Assembly (NCBI RefSeq): GCF_014201415.1
Contig: NZ_JACHEH010000007.1
Span: 1 to 64,000 of the forward strand
Reading direction: 5' to 3'
Source of the DNA: Chelatococcus composti
GTDB lineage: Bacteria; Pseudomonadota; Alphaproteobacteria; Rhizobiales; Beijerinckiaceae
DNA: 64,000 nucleotides
Below are positions 26,001 through 37,170 of the stretch, one piece after another; within the stretch, counting starts at the first letter, position 1, and each line of letters starts with the position of its first letter. The position numbers and the translations under genes were made by a program. The notes beneath the pieces were generated by a model, which searched no databases, was not told where the DNA came from, and saw only the letters and a program-made list of their open reading frames with translations.

Positions 26001-26837
26001 TCAGCTGGCGGCCCTGCTGTTGCGCAGCGCTTCGGCCTGGGCATAGAAGCGCTTCTCCCACTCCTTGTGGTTGTCGAGGCCCTCGCGGATGAAGGGCGTG
26101 AAGACGGCGATATTCAGCAGCAGCCAGTTGATGAGGTTGGCCGGGAAGCGCAGCGGCTTGACGAAATCCACGAAGAGCACGACGCGCGTCTTGTCCGTGT
26201 GGTTCCAGGCCTCGTGGTTGTAGGCGTCATCAAAGACGAGCGCCTTGCCCTCCTCCCAGTGGCAAATCTGCTTGTCGACGCGGATGCCGAGCTTGTCGCG
26301 CGGCTCCGGCACGATGAGGCCGAGATGCAGGCGCAGCACGCCGTTGTAAGGGCCGCGGTGCGGCGGCAGGTGCTTGCCTGGCTCGAAGATGGAGAACATT
26401 GCCGTCTTGAGGCCCGGGATCTTCTGCACGATGCGCCAGGTCTCCGGGCACTGCTTGATGTTCTGCTCGGAGGTAAGGCCATAGCCGGCGAGGAAGAAGG
26501 TCTTCCACCGCGTATCCTTGCTGATGGTCTGCACGTCGGTGGAGATCTCGTGGAAGGAGGGCAGCTCCTCCTGGCGCTGCAGCACCTTGTCCAGTTCGGC
26601 GCGAATGAGATGCCACTCGCGCTCGATCTCGGCCACCCAGGGGAAGGTGGCGTTGTCGTAAACCGGCGGATTCCCAACCTTGGAGTACTTGAGGTTCAGC
26701 TTCTCGGCCCAGGCGACAATGCCCATCAGCACGCGCGTGATGAGGCTCGGCCGCTCCATCGGGGCAATGCCCTCGGTGCTGAAGGTCTGCGTCGCGCCAT
26801 CGGTCGTGGCCGTCGTGGTGTGGGCTTCGTGCTTCAA
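26001..26837 (-). CDS. aspartyl/asparaginyl beta-hydroxylase-like (LpxO-type) oxygenase
   Basis: The 278-residue protein has the Asp/Asn hydroxylase (2-oxoglutarate/Fe) domain in the middle: FSIFEPGKHLPPHRGPYNGVLRLHLGL supplies the first metal histidine and the arginine for 2-oxoglutarate, and WEEGKALVFDDAYNHEAWNHTDKTRVVLFVDF supplies the second. A hydrophobic C-terminal segment (INWLLLNIAVFTPF) and an amphipathic N-terminal helix fit membrane attachment, as in LpxO, which 2-hydroxylates lipid A acyl chains. The TTG at 26837 is chosen because GGGAG precedes it by seven bases and third-position GC stays high from there; an ATG at 26759 is the conservative alternative. Confidence 0.85.
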   Translation of the reverse strand: MKHEAHTTTATTDGATQTFSTEGIAPMERPSLITRVLMGIVAWAEKLNLKYSKVGNPPVYDNATFPWVAEIEREWHLIRAELDKVLQRQEELPSFHEISTDVQTISKDTRWKTFFLAGYGLTSEQNIKQCPETWRIVQKIPGLKTAMFSIFEPGKHLPPHRGPYNGVLRLHLGLIVPEPRDKLGIRVDKQICHWEEGKALVFDDAYNHEAWNHTDKTRVVLFVDFVKPLRFPANLINWLLLNIAVFTPFIREGLDNHKEWEKRFYAQAEALRNSRAAS

Positions 26838-27085
26838 GGTTCTGCTCCCGCTCCTCGTGCCCCGCGCAATGGGTCTTGCGGTCTGGATCGCACGCAACCG
26901 TAGTCAGCTGCAGATAGCTAATGACAGCCGCCGCCGGCCGCAACGGCCCGTGTGCCATTCTACTGCCGACTGCATGCAATAGAAGTGGACCGGCAGCAGA
27001 TTGGACGTGTTCGAAACGGCCGGGACGGTCCATGCCGCAGCATGCGACCGGAGCAGTTCGGGCGCCTGCGATGGCGATTTTATGA

Positions 27086-27127
27086 CGGACAGCGAGCGGC
27101 GCGAGGCCTCGCGCCGCTCGCTGTCCG
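27086..27127. repeat. 42-bp perfect palindrome downstream of ivd
   Basis: Two perfect 21-base arms (left arm begins CGGACAGCGAGC and ends GCGAGG) meet without a spacer. It starts 13 bp past the ivd stop codon. As RNA it would form a very stable hairpin, but no T-run follows on either strand, so it is not a standard terminator. It may protect the mRNA 3' end or block read-through. The rest of 26838-27085 shows no gene. Confidence 0.75.
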
Positions 27128-27140
27128 CGCGCGCCGCCAG

Positions 27141-28313
<1,173 letters not shown>

Positions 28314-28497
28314 GGCGGGGTTCCTCCTCTTGTCTTGTGGTTCGTTATACGCGCTTGGGCGGAAGACTGTCAGCGCGCGCGGCCGTGCGCCGATGCCAAG
28401 CCGGCGCCTCGGCCACGCGCACACCCATTAGCCCGTCATTAAGCGCGGGTTGCTAGCGTCCCCGCCTGTTCCATTGTCCGATTGCCTTGGAGAGCCC

Positions 28498-29877
28498 TTG
28501 CAACCGTCGCCGCAGCATCTGGAAGAGGCACCCGCGGGTTGGCGCCGCGCGGTGAAAAAGCTCGCTTCGCGCCAGGTGCTGTCGGCGGCCACCACGCTCA
28601 CCATCCGTGTCGCCTCCGCCGGCATCGGCTACGTCGTGCAATTCGCGCTGGCGCGCGTCCTTGGCGCGACCGAGTACGGCGTCTTCGCCCTGGCATGGCT
28701 GTGGGTGACGATCGGCGGTTTCGCCGGCTGCTTCGGCTTCAGCCAGACGGTGGTGCGCTTCCTGCCGCGCTACCTGCAGAAGGGCGACCTGGCCCTGCAC
28801 GATGCCTTCCTCACAGTTGGCCGGCGCGTCGTCGCCCTCGTCTCGGGCGTTCTCGCGCTCGGGGGCGCCGCCGCCACGCTTCTGGCGGGAGGCTGGGCGG
28901 GCGCCATCGCACCTTTCCTCATCGCTGCCGCCTGCGTGCCCGTCTTCGCCTATGCCGACCTGCTCGAAGGCATGGCGCGCTCGCGCGGGTGGCTGAGCCT
29001 CGCCTTCATCCCGCCCTACATCCTGCGCCAACTGCTCGTCCTCGGTTTCGTCGCCGGCGCCTACAGCCTTGGCTGGCCGGGGACGGCCGTGACGGCCATG
29101 GTCGCGAGCTTTGCCGCTCTCGTCATTGCTGCAACGGTCCAGCACGTGCTCATCATGCGCCGGATGCCCGCGGCCGATACGCCCAAGAGGAGCCTGCGCC
29201 GCGTGCTGCCGCTGTGGCTGCGTTCGGGCGGGCTTCTGTTTCTCGCCGACGGGGCGCGGCTGCTGCGCACCTATGGCGACACGATCGTGCTCAGCGCCTT
29301 TCTGCCGCCGGCGGCGGTCGGCATCTACTTCGCCGCGACGCGCGTCGCCTCGGTGCTGGGCTTCGTCGAATATTCCGTCAGCGCCGCCATGGGCTACCGC
29401 TTCGCCGCCATGGCAGCGAGCGGCGACCGCCGGGCGCTTGCGCGCCGCGCCGCCCAGGCGGTGGTTGTCACGCTGGTGCCGGTGCTCGTCGGCGGCGTCG
29501 CGTTGTGGCTGCTCGGCGGCTTCGTGCTCGGCCTGTTCGGACAGGCCTTCATCGCGGGCACGACGGTGCTGCCGCTGCTCATCGCCGCCCAGGTGCTCCG
29601 TGCTGCCGTCGGGCCGGCAGACGACCTGCTCAACGTGCTGGGGCGCGAGCGCTGGACCTTCATGAGCCAGCTTGCGGGGCTCCTCGTCAATGTCGCGACG
29701 GGGCTCCTGCTTGTGCCGGTGCTCGGCATCGTCGGGGCGGGGCTCGCCTCGCTCGCGGCGATGGCGGCGACGACTGTCATCCTCGGCACGGGTGCATGGC
29801 TGCTCCTCGGCAGCCACCTGCGCAGCGGGGGCATGGGCGGCGGAAGGCCGCAACCGCAGGACGCAGCGTCGCCTTGA
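28498..29877 (+). CDS. polysaccharide flippase (Wzx-like, MOP superfamily)
   Basis: The 459-residue protein has about twelve to fourteen membrane helices starting LSAATTLTIRVASAGIGYVVQFALARVLGATEYGVFALAW, the characteristic first helix pair of the polysaccharide transport (Wzx/MOP) family. The family flips undecaprenyl-linked repeat units across the inner membrane, the step missing from the EPS locus at 3.8-13.2 kb. No early ATG exists; the TTG at 28498 is preceded by GGAGA at five bases and is the best start. It is followed 90 bp later by a CelD-like gene, probably in one transcript. Confidence 0.88.
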   Translation: MQPSPQHLEEAPAGWRRAVKKLASRQVLSAATTLTIRVASAGIGYVVQFALARVLGATEYGVFALAWLWVTIGGFAGCFGFSQTVVRFLPRYLQKGDLALHDAFLTVGRRVVALVSGVLALGGAAATLLAGGWAGAIAPFLIAAACVPVFAYADLLEGMARSRGWLSLAFIPPYILRQLLVLGFVAGAYSLGWPGTAVTAMVASFAALVIAATVQHVLIMRRMPAADTPKRSLRRVLPLWLRSGGLLFLADGARLLRTYGDTIVLSAFLPPAAVGIYFAATRVASVLGFVEYSVSAAMGYRFAAMAASGDRRALARRAAQAVVVTLVPVLVGGVALWLLGGFVLGLFGQAFIAGTTVLPLLIAAQVLRAAVGPADDLLNVLGRERWTFMSQLAGLLVNVATGLLLVPVLGIVGAGLASLAAMAATTVILGTGAWLLLGSHLRSGGMGGGRPQPQDAASP

Positions 29878-29967
29878 TCGAACGATGCGGCCATTGAATG
29901 CTGCGCGCGAGAAAAATCGGAACGGGGACAATACGGGGTAAGCTTGAAGCGGGAGGGAGCCGCGGCT

Positions 29968-31146
29968 GTGAGGAGCGAAGTTCAGGAAAAGACACACTCT
30001 TCCGGTGCCGCGTATCGGAGCGAGATGACGACGGTGGCGGACCTGCTGCCCCAGCGTGAGGCCTGGGAGCGACTGGCCAGGTCTGCCGTCGAGCCCAACC
30101 CGTTCTTCGAGCCGGATGCGCTGTCCGCTGCTGCGCGGTTCATCGAGAAGGGCACCATCTGGGTCGTCGCCGTCTGGCGCGAGCAGGGCGGACCGCGCGA
30201 GCTCGCCGGCCTCTTTCCGCTGCAGTTCGGGGATCTGAGACACGGACTCCTCTGGCCGCTGCCGAGCCTCTACGTCAGCCGCATGTTCTCATCCACGTCC
30301 GCGCCCCTGATCTGCGCGAGCGATCCGGAGGGCGTGTGGGAGGCCTTCCTGCGCGACCTCGGCCGGCTGTGCCGGGGGGGCGCAGTCCTCAAGTGTCCGC
30401 GTATGCCGCGCGGGCGCGGCGCGTCGATCGCGCTCGAGAACGTCATGGCACGGCAGGGCATCAGACACACATGGCTTGGCGGATATGCGCGTCCGGCCGT
30501 CGAGAGCGACCTGTCGTATGACGCCTATGTGGCGCGCTATTCGTCCAAGCGCCGGCGCAACCTGCGCCGCGCCGAGCAGCTTCTGGCGACGCACGGCGAC
30601 GTGACCTACCACACCGTCGAGGGGCCGGGGCCCGAGGCCGCGCGCGCCTATGCGGATTTCCTCGCCATCGAGGCCGCGGGCTGGAAGGGGGCGGCGGGCA
30701 CGGCCCTCGCCAAGAGCGAGACCACCCGGAATTTCGGCGGGCATCTGTTCGGCCCCCAGCGCGTCGCCGACGGGGTGACCTTCGACATCCTGGCCGTGTC
30801 CGGCCGGGCCGTGGCGGTCAACGTCAACCTCGTGCGCGACGGCGTCGTCTTCGCCGCCAAGAGCGCCTATGACGAGCACTTCTCGCAGGCGAGCCCCGGC
30901 ACGCTGCTCGATCTCTATCTCCTGCGTCGCACGCTCGACGGGAAGGTCTACAAGCGGCTCGATTCCTGCGCGCAGCCGAACCATCCGCTGGCGGCCTACT
31001 GGCTGGAGGAGCAGGAGGTCGGAGCCCTGTTCCTCGCCACGACGGCGAGCACGCCGCGCTGGTACTTCGAGGCAATGCTTCTCACCATCCGCCAGACGCG
31101 CCGCCTGCGCGAGCAGGCGAAGGAGCTGATCGCGCGCCTCAGGTAA
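29968..31146 (+). CDS. CelD/BioF2-like GNAT acyltransferase (second copy)
   Basis: The protein is about 392 residues from a GTG start (400 from TTG at 29944; an ATG at 30025 is also possible). It carries the Acetyltransf_6 pattern seen in the 10.8-kb gene: YVARYSSKRRRNLRRAEQLL in the middle, FLAIEAAGWKGAAGTALAKS, AVNVNLVRDGVVFAAKSAYDE and a closing KRLDSCAQPNHPLAAYW. Sequence outside these blocks differs from the first copy, so it is not a recent duplicate. Its place after the flippase supports modification of an EPS sugar or another envelope glycan. Confidence 0.82.
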   Translation: MRSEVQEKTHSSGAAYRSEMTTVADLLPQREAWERLARSAVEPNPFFEPDALSAAARFIEKGTIWVVAVWREQGGPRELAGLFPLQFGDLRHGLLWPLPSLYVSRMFSSTSAPLICASDPEGVWEAFLRDLGRLCRGGAVLKCPRMPRGRGASIALENVMARQGIRHTWLGGYARPAVESDLSYDAYVARYSSKRRRNLRRAEQLLATHGDVTYHTVEGPGPEAARAYADFLAIEAAGWKGAAGTALAKSETTRNFGGHLFGPQRVADGVTFDILAVSGRAVAVNVNLVRDGVVFAAKSAYDEHFSQASPGTLLDLYLLRRTLDGKVYKRLDSCAQPNHPLAAYWLEEQEVGALFLATTASTPRWYFEAMLLTIRQTRRLREQAKELIARLR

Positions 31147-31194
31147 GGCGAGAGCGGGCCGGCGGTGCTGGCCACCCGCTGCGACCGGGGCCGC

Positions 31195-31977
31195 TCAGAG
31201 CTGGCCCTTCTTGAACTTTTCCCACATGTCGGCCGTACCGAAAAAGGCGTTGCGGTCGACGTCGCCCTTGACGCCCGGCACGCGGCCCGTGGTGGTGAAC
31301 TGCCAGAAGGTCCAGCGCCGGTTGTTGTAGCGCTCCTCCGGCTCGGCGGCGACGGAGCGCACCCAGAAGTGGTATCCGGGCAGCTCGTTCTCCAGCACCT
31401 CCTGATGGAAGGTGATGTCGGTATAGATGATCGGCCGCTTGCCCGTGTGCGCCTCGAGCTCGGCCAGCATCAGGCGGATCTTCTCGAGCGCTACCTCGCG
31501 CGGCACCTTCTGCGGGCAGGTCCTGGAATGGCCGTTCCATTCCACGTCGAGGACTGGCGGCAGCGCATCCGGGTCGTTGGGGATGTGCTGGCGGAACCAC
31601 TCGGCCTGCTCGTGCGCGGGGCGGCACCAGTAGACGAAGTGATACGCACCGCGCGGGATGCCGGCAGCACGCGCGCCCTCCCAGTTCTTGTAGAAATTGG
31701 GGTCGATGTGGTCGCCGCCCTCGGTCGCCTTGATGAAGACGAACTGCGTGCCGGCGCGGCGCACGGCCGTCCAGTCGATGTCGCCCTGCCAGCGGGAGAC
31801 GTCTATGCCGTGGATGGGATAGCGGTGCGCCTTGGCGACCCCCGGATGCGGCTTTCGATCGCCCTTCTCCGGATAGAACGAATCCATCGAGGAGCAGGCC
31901 ACCAGGGCGAGGGCGGCGAGGGAGGTGACGACAAGGCGACGGAGCATCGGGCGGCGTGCGCTCTTTGAGAGAAACAT
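31195..31977 (-). CDS. GH25 muramidase lipoprotein
   Basis: The 260-residue precursor has a lipoprotein signal ending L-V-A-C (Cys28) and a glycoside hydrolase family 25 domain. It starts HGIDVSRWQGDIDW with catalytic-site D59 and contains PPVLDVEWNG with D144 and E146, the acid pair of the lysozyme-type active site; RPIIYTDITFHQEVL and WTFWQFTTTGRVPGV complete the fold. The family cleaves the MurNAc-GlcNAc bond of peptidoglycan. As a lipoprotein it should be anchored to the periplasmic face of a membrane and act in wall remodelling. It lies 36 bp downstream of mgtE on the same strand. Confidence 0.92.
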   Translation of the reverse strand: MFLSKSARRPMLRRLVVTSLAALALVACSSMDSFYPEKGDRKPHPGVAKAHRYPIHGIDVSRWQGDIDWTAVRRAGTQFVFIKATEGGDHIDPNFYKNWEGARAAGIPRGAYHFVYWCRPAHEQAEWFRQHIPNDPDALPPVLDVEWNGHSRTCPQKVPREVALEKIRLMLAELEAHTGKRPIIYTDITFHQEVLENELPGYHFWVRSVAAEPEERYNNRRWTFWQFTTTGRVPGVKGDVDRNAFFGTADMWEKFKKGQL

Positions 31978-32013
31978 GCCGCGACGATTCGTTTCAATGT
32001 GTTGACGAACCCT

Positions 32014-33423
32014 TTACGACAGCCCGAACCAGAGCGTCGCAATCCCGAGAAAGGCGAAGAAGCCGATCACGTCCGTGGTCGTCGTCACGAAGGGGCCGGA
32101 GGAGACGGCGGGATCGACCCCGAGCCTGTGCAGCGTCAGCGGGATGAGGATGCCGCCCAGCGCCGCCACCGACAGGACGGTGAGCATGGCGAGACCGATG
32201 ACGAAGCCGAGGTCTCGGATGCCGAACCACAACACCGCCACCGAGCCGAGGATGATGGCGAAGCCGATGCCGTTGCAGACGCCGACGGCGACCTCGCGGC
32301 GGATGATGCGCCAGGTGTTCGAGCGGCGCAGCTCCTGCGTGGCAAGCGCGCGCACCGTCACCGTCATGGTCTGCGTGCCGGCATTGCCGCCGATCGAGGC
32401 AACGATGGGCATGAGCACGGCCAGCACCACCATCTGCTGGATAGAGCCCTCGAACAGGTGGATGACGTTGGCCGCCACGATGGCCGTGACGAGATTGGCG
32501 AAGAGCCAGGGAAAGCGGCTGCGCACCGTGTGCCAGACGGTGTCCGACAGCTCCTCGTCGCCCTTGACGCCGCCGAGGGCCTTGAGGTCCTCGTCGGCCT
32601 CCTCCTCGATGACGTCGACGATGTCGTCGATCATCATCACGCCCACGAGGCGCTTCGACTCGTCGACGACGGCGCACGAGACGAGGTTGTAGCGCTGGAA
32701 GAGCCGCGCCGCCTTCTCCTGGTCGTCCGTGGCCTGGATGAGGTGCTGGTCCTCGCTCATGATATCGCTGATCTTCGCCGGGCGCTTGGTGCGCAACAGG
32801 CGGTCGAGCGGCACCGTGCCGATCAGCTGGAAGGTCGGGTCAACGACGAAGATCTCGTAGAAGGTGTCGGGCAGATCCTCCGTCTCGCGCATGTAGTCGA
32901 TGGTCTGCCCGACGGTCCAGAACGGCGGGACGGCGATGAACTCCGTCTGCATGCGCCGGCCGGCCGAATCCTCCGGATAGTCCAGCGAGCGCTGCAGGGC
33001 CACGCGCTCGGGCGGCGGCAGCTGCTCGAGCACCTCGGCCTTGTCGTCCTCGTCGAGGTCTTCGAGGATGTAGACAGCGTCGTCGACATCGAGCTCGCGC
33101 ACGCCCTCGGCGATGTTGGCGTTCGGGATGCTCTCGAGCAGCTCCTTGCGGATCGTGTCGTCGACCTCGGTGAGCGCGGCGAAGTCGAAATCGCTGCCCA
33201 GCAGCGCGAGCAGGCGCGTGCGGTCGTCGTGGTCGAGCGCCTCGATGAGGGCGCCGAGGTCGGCCTCGTGCAGCGGGTCGACGAGGCGCCGCAGACCCTC
33301 GGCATCACCCTCGGCGATGGCCCTGGACGCACTCTCCAGAAAGGACGGGTTGACGTTGCCTTCTTCGTCCCGGAACGCGAGCGCCTCGGGCGCCGTCTCA
33401 TGCTCGACGTTCACCATGCTCAT
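32014..33423 (-). CDS. mgtE: magnesium transporter MgtE
   Basis: The 469-residue protein has the complete MgtE architecture: an acidic N-terminal superhelical domain (about 30-160), two CBS domains (about 165-280, with FYEIFVVDPTFQLIGTVPL and NLVSCAVVDESKRLVGVMMIDDIVDVIEEE), a linker helix and five C-terminal membrane helices with the pore motif ASIGGNAGTQTMTVTVRAL. The N and CBS domains sense cytosolic magnesium and close the channel. The start at 33423 gives normal family length; an upstream in-frame start is less likely. No M-box RNA is apparent in the 123-bp leader. Confidence 0.94.
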   Translation of the reverse strand: MSMVNVEHETAPEALAFRDEEGNVNPSFLESASRAIAEGDAEGLRRLVDPLHEADLGALIEALDHDDRTRLLALLGSDFDFAALTEVDDTIRKELLESIPNANIAEGVRELDVDDAVYILEDLDEDDKAEVLEQLPPPERVALQRSLDYPEDSAGRRMQTEFIAVPPFWTVGQTIDYMRETEDLPDTFYEIFVVDPTFQLIGTVPLDRLLRTKRPAKISDIMSEDQHLIQATDDQEKAARLFQRYNLVSCAVVDESKRLVGVMMIDDIVDVIEEEADEDLKALGGVKGDEELSDTVWHTVRSRFPWLFANLVTAIVAANVIHLFEGSIQQMVVLAVLMPIVASIGGNAGTQTMTVTVRALATQELRRSNTWRIIRREVAVGVCNGIGFAIILGSVAVLWFGIRDLGFVIGLAMLTVLSVAALGGILIPLTLHRLGVDPAVSSGPFVTTTTDVIGFFAFLGIATLWFGLS

Positions 33424-33546
33424 CCGCCCGCTGATGTGTGTGGAGTTCGACGCCCTTCTAGGGGGGCTGTTTGAGGAAGACAACCGCCCACGGCCGGCTT
33501 TGTTGCACGCGGACGGCCTTCGCGCCCGACCCGCGGGCGAATCGCC

Positions 33547-34050
33547 TCACATGCCGGGCTGCGGCCCGCGCGGGGCGGTGCCTCCGATGACGAGCACCCA
33601 GTAGTTGCGTCCGCCCGCCCGGGCGTGGGCGAAGCCGATGTGGGAGGCGGGGGACTGGAGCATGTTGCGGCGGTGCTCCGGCGAGCGACGCCAGTCCTCC
33701 ACCACCTCCTCCAGCGAGCGCTGCCCCATGGCGATGTTTTCCGCCCCGTGCGTGAAGCGCCGCCCGGTGGCGTTCATGCGGTTCCAGAACGAGCCGGCGG
33801 CGTCGTGCGAGAGCAGGTTCTTCTCCGCCATGGCGCGGGCCTGTTGCCGCGCTGCCGCATTGAGCGCCTCGTCCGGCGTCACCGGACCGAGCCCGTTCGC
33901 CGCACGGAAGCGCGAGACGGCAGCGGCCGCGGCCGGCGCGGCCTGCGACGATACGGAATCGACGGTCTGGCGTTTGGAGCCCGCCGTGGTGCAGGCCGCG
34001 AGCGCCAGGGCGAGCGAAACGACGAGAACGGGAGCCTTCATGAGCGTCAT
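33547..34050 (-). CDS. CAP-domain (SCP-like) lipoprotein
   Basis: The 167-residue precursor has a lipoprotein signal ending L-A-A-C and a CAP domain: VSRFRAANGLGPVTPDEALNAAARQQARAMAEKN, LLSHDAAGSFWNRM, GAENIAMGQRSLEEVVEDWRRSPEHRRNML and IGFAHARAGGRNYWVLVIG. The CAP cavity His and Glu residues (SHD, AEN, PEHR) are present. Bacterial members are secreted or surface proteins of largely unknown role. It is upstream of mgtE on the same strand with a 123-bp gap. Confidence 0.9.
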   Translation of the reverse strand: MTLMKAPVLVVSLALALAACTTAGSKRQTVDSVSSQAAPAAAAAVSRFRAANGLGPVTPDEALNAAARQQARAMAEKNLLSHDAAGSFWNRMNATGRRFTHGAENIAMGQRSLEEVVEDWRRSPEHRRNMLQSPASHIGFAHARAGGRNYWVLVIGGTAPRGPQPGM

Positions 34051-34165
34051 TGACAGCTGAGGGAACAACGCTTCTCGATGGCGCACCCGGCAGAAGTAAG
34101 GCCGGGCGAAAACAAAGCGGCGATCCCTCGCGGGACCGCCGTCTGGAGCCGTCGGCTCGAATTCA

Positions 34166-34250
34166 TGGTGCGGTCGAGAGGACTCGAACCTCCACTCCTC
34201 TCGGAACTACCACCTCAAGGTAGCGCGTCTACCAGTTCCGCCACGACCGC
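34166..34250 (-). tRNA. tRNA-Leu (anticodon GAG)
   Basis: On the minus strand the acceptor stem GCGGTCG pairs with CGACCGC, followed by discriminator A and CCA. The anticodon stem CTACC/GGTAG encloses TTGAGGT, giving anticodon GAG (leucine CUC/CUU). The long variable arm between the anticodon and T stems is typical of class II leucine tRNAs, and the T loop is TTCGAGT. Length is 85 nt with CCA. Confidence 0.97.
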
Positions 34251-34563
34251 AACCGCTTCGTTGGAAACGTCCGTTTCCGGAAGCGGGCTGGGATGTAACA
34301 GATCGGAGTCGGCTCCACAAGAGCCCCCTTGCGGCCTGTGCAAAACCCCCACGCCGCGGGCATGAAAAAAGACCCTGCGCCGGCGTTTTCCGGGGGCTGC
34401 CACGGCTTGCGCCGCCGCTGCGGGGGCTGCGCTGCGACTTTCGAACTTGTCGAATGCGGGAAGGCGCCCCACTTTCTGCGGCGGGCCGCGCGGGATGCGT
34501 CGGCGTGTCACGGGACAGGATGGCGGTGCGGTGCTGAGGGCGAGAGACGAGTTGAGTGGCGTG
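34251..34563. other. intergenic region before lipB
   Basis: About 310 bases separate the leftward tRNA-Leu from lipB at the preferred start. The lipB frame stays open through the right half and an earlier start (34447 or 34495) cannot be excluded, but the upstream residues do not match the family N-terminus. The tRNA promoter should lie at its left end. I see no other gene or hairpin terminator. Confidence 0.5.
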
Positions 34564-35241
34564 ATGCTGCCGCAGGCGGGCGCGCCGCCCGTCGAGTGGC
34601 GCATCAGCGAGGGCTATGTGGGCTACGAGGAGGCGGTGGCCGCCATGGAGGCCCGCGTCGCGGCGATTGCGGCGGGCGAGGCGGCCGAATGCGTCTGGCT
34701 GCTGGAGCATCCGCCGCTCTACACGGCCGGCACCTCGGCCAACGATGCCGATCTCGTCGATCCGGGCCGCTTTCCCGTCTTCCGCTCCGGTCGCGGCGGC
34801 CAGTTCACCTATCACGGGCCGGGCCAGCGGGTGGCCTATGTCATGCTGGACCTGTCGCGGCGCACGCAGGACCTGAGGGCCTTCGTCGCTGCGCTCGAGG
34901 CCTGGCTCATCGCCACGCTCGACAGCTTCAACGTGCGCGGCGAGCGGCGGGAGGACCGCGTCGGCGTCTGGGTGCGCCGGCCCGAGAAGGGGCCGGCAGC
35001 GGAGGACAAGATCGCCGCCATCGGCATCCGCGTGCGCCGGTGGGTCACTTTCCACGGCATCAGCCTCAACGTGGAGCCGGACCTTTCGCACTTCTCCGGT
35101 ATCGTGCCCTGCGGCGTGCGCGAGCACGGCGTCACCAGCCTCGTTGACCTTGGCATTCCAGTTACCATGCCGGAGATCGATGCCACGCTGAGGGCGCGCT
35201 TCGAGGACATCTTCGGCCCCACCGTTTCTGTGCCGGCCTGA
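34564..35241 (+). CDS. lipB: octanoyl-[acyl-carrier-protein] transferase (lipoate synthesis)
   Basis: The 225-residue enzyme has the LipB blocks [44 protein letters not shown], the catalytic lysine in [18 protein letters not shown] and the catalytic cysteine in [16 protein letters not shown]. It moves an octanoyl group from acyl carrier protein to lipoyl domains of pyruvate and 2-oxoglutarate dehydrogenases, before LipA inserts sulfur. Length from 34564 matches the family. It stands alone; lipA is not in the window. Confidence 0.95.
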   Translation: MLPQAGAPPVEWRISEGYVGYEEAVAAMEARVAAIAAGEAAECVWLLEHPPLYTAGTSANDADLVDPGRFPVFRSGRGGQFTYHGPGQRVAYVMLDLSRRTQDLRAFVAALEAWLIATLDSFNVRGERREDRVGVWVRRPEKGPAAEDKIAAIGIRVRRWVTFHGISLNVEPDLSHFSGIVPCGVREHGVTSLVDLGIPVTMPEIDATLRARFEDIFGPTVSVPA

Positions 35242-35371
35242 GCGCGCCGCCGGGGCAGCGACGGCCCTCTCCAAACGCGCCTTGGCATCGGCGCACGTTG
35301 CCGGACGGCGGGCAGGGCGCCATAGTCCGGCCGACGACCCGCCGTGCGGGGCAAGCCTTGGGGAGGGACGC

Positions 35372-36979
35372 GTGCCGGCCATCGAGAGCGCGATCGATTC
35401 GTCATCCGCCGATTTCCGCGCCAACGCCGCCGCCTGGGCCGAGCTCAGGGCGGAACTCGAGGCGCGGCGGGCCGAGGTGGCGCAAGGCGGCCCGCCCCGC
35501 GCGCGGGAGAGACACCTGGCCCGCGGCAAGCTGCTGCCGCGCGAACGCGTCATGCGCCTCATCGATCCGGGCTCGCCGTTTCTCGAGATCGCGCCGCTCG
35601 CGGCCTTCGGCATGTACGGCGAAGCGATCCACGGTGCCGGGCTGATCGCCGGCATCGGCCGCGTCGAGGGCCGCGAGGTCATGATCGTGTGCAACGATTC
35701 GACCATCAAGGGCGGCACCTACTACCCGATGACGGTGAAGAAGCACCTGCGCGCGCAGGAGATCGCGCGCGATAACAGGCTGCCGTGCATCTACCTCGTC
35801 GATTCGGGCGGGGCCAACCTGCCGCACCAGACCGAGGTCTTCCCCGACAGGGATCACTTCGGCCGCATCTTCTATAACCAGGCGACCCTGTCCTCCCTCG
35901 GCATTCCGCAGATCGCCGTGGTCATGGGATCATGCACGGCCGGCGGCGCCTATGTGCCGGCCATGTCGGACGAGACCATCATCGTGCGCCGGCAGGGCAC
36001 CATCTTCCTCGGCGGTCCGCCGTTGGTGAAGGCGGCCACGGGCGAGGTCGTCTCGGCGGAGGATCTCGGCGGCGCGGACGTGCATGCCCGCCAGTCGGGC
36101 GTCGCCGACCATTACGCGGTGGACGACGTGCATGCCCTCGCGCTCGCCCGGCGGATCGTCGCCAACCTCAACACCGTCAAGAAAAGCGACATCGCCCTGA
36201 CCACGCCGGTCGAGCCCCTCTACGACCCGGCCGAGCTGGAGGGCCTCGTGCCCACCGACCTCAAGAAGCAGTACGACATCCGCGAGGTGATCGCCCGGCT
36301 CGTCGACGGGTCTGAGTTTGACGAGTTCAAGCGCCTCTACGGTACCACGCTCGTCACCGGCTTCGCCCGCATCTGGGGCATCCCCGTCGGCATCATCGCC
36401 AACAATGGCATCCTTTTTTCCGAATCGGCGCTCAAGGGCGCGCATTTCATCGAGCTGTGCTGCCAGCGGCGCATCCCGCTCCTCTTCCTGCAGAACATCT
36501 CGGGTTTCATGGTGGGCCGGCAGTACGAGGCCGGCGGCATCGCCAAGGACGGGGCGAAGCTCGTCACTGCCGTCGCCTGCGCCCGTGTGCCGAAGATCAC
36601 GGTGCTTGTCGGCGGCTCCTTCGGTGCCGGCAACTACGGCATGTGCGGGCGGGCCTATTCGCCGCGCTTCCTCTTCACCTGGCCGAACAGCCGCATCTCG
36701 GTGATGGGCGGCGAGCAGGCGGCGAGCGTGCTCGCCACCATCAGGCGCGACAACCTCGAGGCCGAGGGCAAGGCCTGGAGCGCGCAGGAGGAGGAGGCCT
36801 TCAAGGCCCCCATCCGCGCGCGCTACGAGGAGGAGGGCAACCCCTATTACGCCACCGCCCGCCTGTGGGACGACGGCATCATCCTGCCCTCCGAGACGCG
36901 CCGCGTGCTCGGCCTTGCCTTCTCCGTCTGCCTCAACGCGCCGATCGAGGAGACGAGATTCGGCGTCTTCAGGATGTGA
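35372..36979 (+). CDS. mccB: acyl-CoA carboxylase beta subunit, probably 3-methylcrotonyl-CoA carboxylase
   Basis: The 535-residue carboxyltransferase has both crotonase-like halves: [72 protein letters not shown], and in the C half [54 protein letters not shown] and [17 protein letters not shown]. The last blocks and the length are typical of methylcrotonyl-CoA carboxylase beta. It transfers carboxyl from biotin to 3-methylcrotonyl-CoA in leucine catabolism. The start is a GTG preceded by GGAGGG. The biotin-carrying alpha subunit, usually adjacent, is absent from the window. Confidence 0.9.
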   Translation: MPAIESAIDSSSADFRANAAAWAELRAELEARRAEVAQGGPPRARERHLARGKLLPRERVMRLIDPGSPFLEIAPLAAFGMYGEAIHGAGLIAGIGRVEGREVMIVCNDSTIKGGTYYPMTVKKHLRAQEIARDNRLPCIYLVDSGGANLPHQTEVFPDRDHFGRIFYNQATLSSLGIPQIAVVMGSCTAGGAYVPAMSDETIIVRRQGTIFLGGPPLVKAATGEVVSAEDLGGADVHARQSGVADHYAVDDVHALALARRIVANLNTVKKSDIALTTPVEPLYDPAELEGLVPTDLKKQYDIREVIARLVDGSEFDEFKRLYGTTLVTGFARIWGIPVGIIANNGILFSESALKGAHFIELCCQRRIPLLFLQNISGFMVGRQYEAGGIAKDGAKLVTAVACARVPKITVLVGGSFGAGNYGMCGRAYSPRFLFTWPNSRISVMGGEQAASVLATIRRDNLEAEGKAWSAQEEEAFKAPIRARYEEEGNPYYATARLWDDGIILPSETRRVLGLAFSVCLNAPIEETRFGVFRM

Positions 36980-37170
36980 CGGACCGGCGCGAGGCCGCCT
37001 CCCGCGACATCGGGCCTTCGCAGGCCGCCGGCCGCGCATTCCCTGTCCACATCCCCGGCATTCCGCCCGTCGGCCTCCACATTGCCGCCGAGAGCCGCTA
37101 CTGTCCGGCTATTAAACCGTTTCAGAGCCGACAAGCGCCGCACGAGCGGCCGGGGACAGGGAGACGTCGC

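Noticed and set aside
33424-33546. M-box magnesium riboswitch before mgtE
   Set aside because: The leader is only 123 bases and shows none of the conserved M-box helices.
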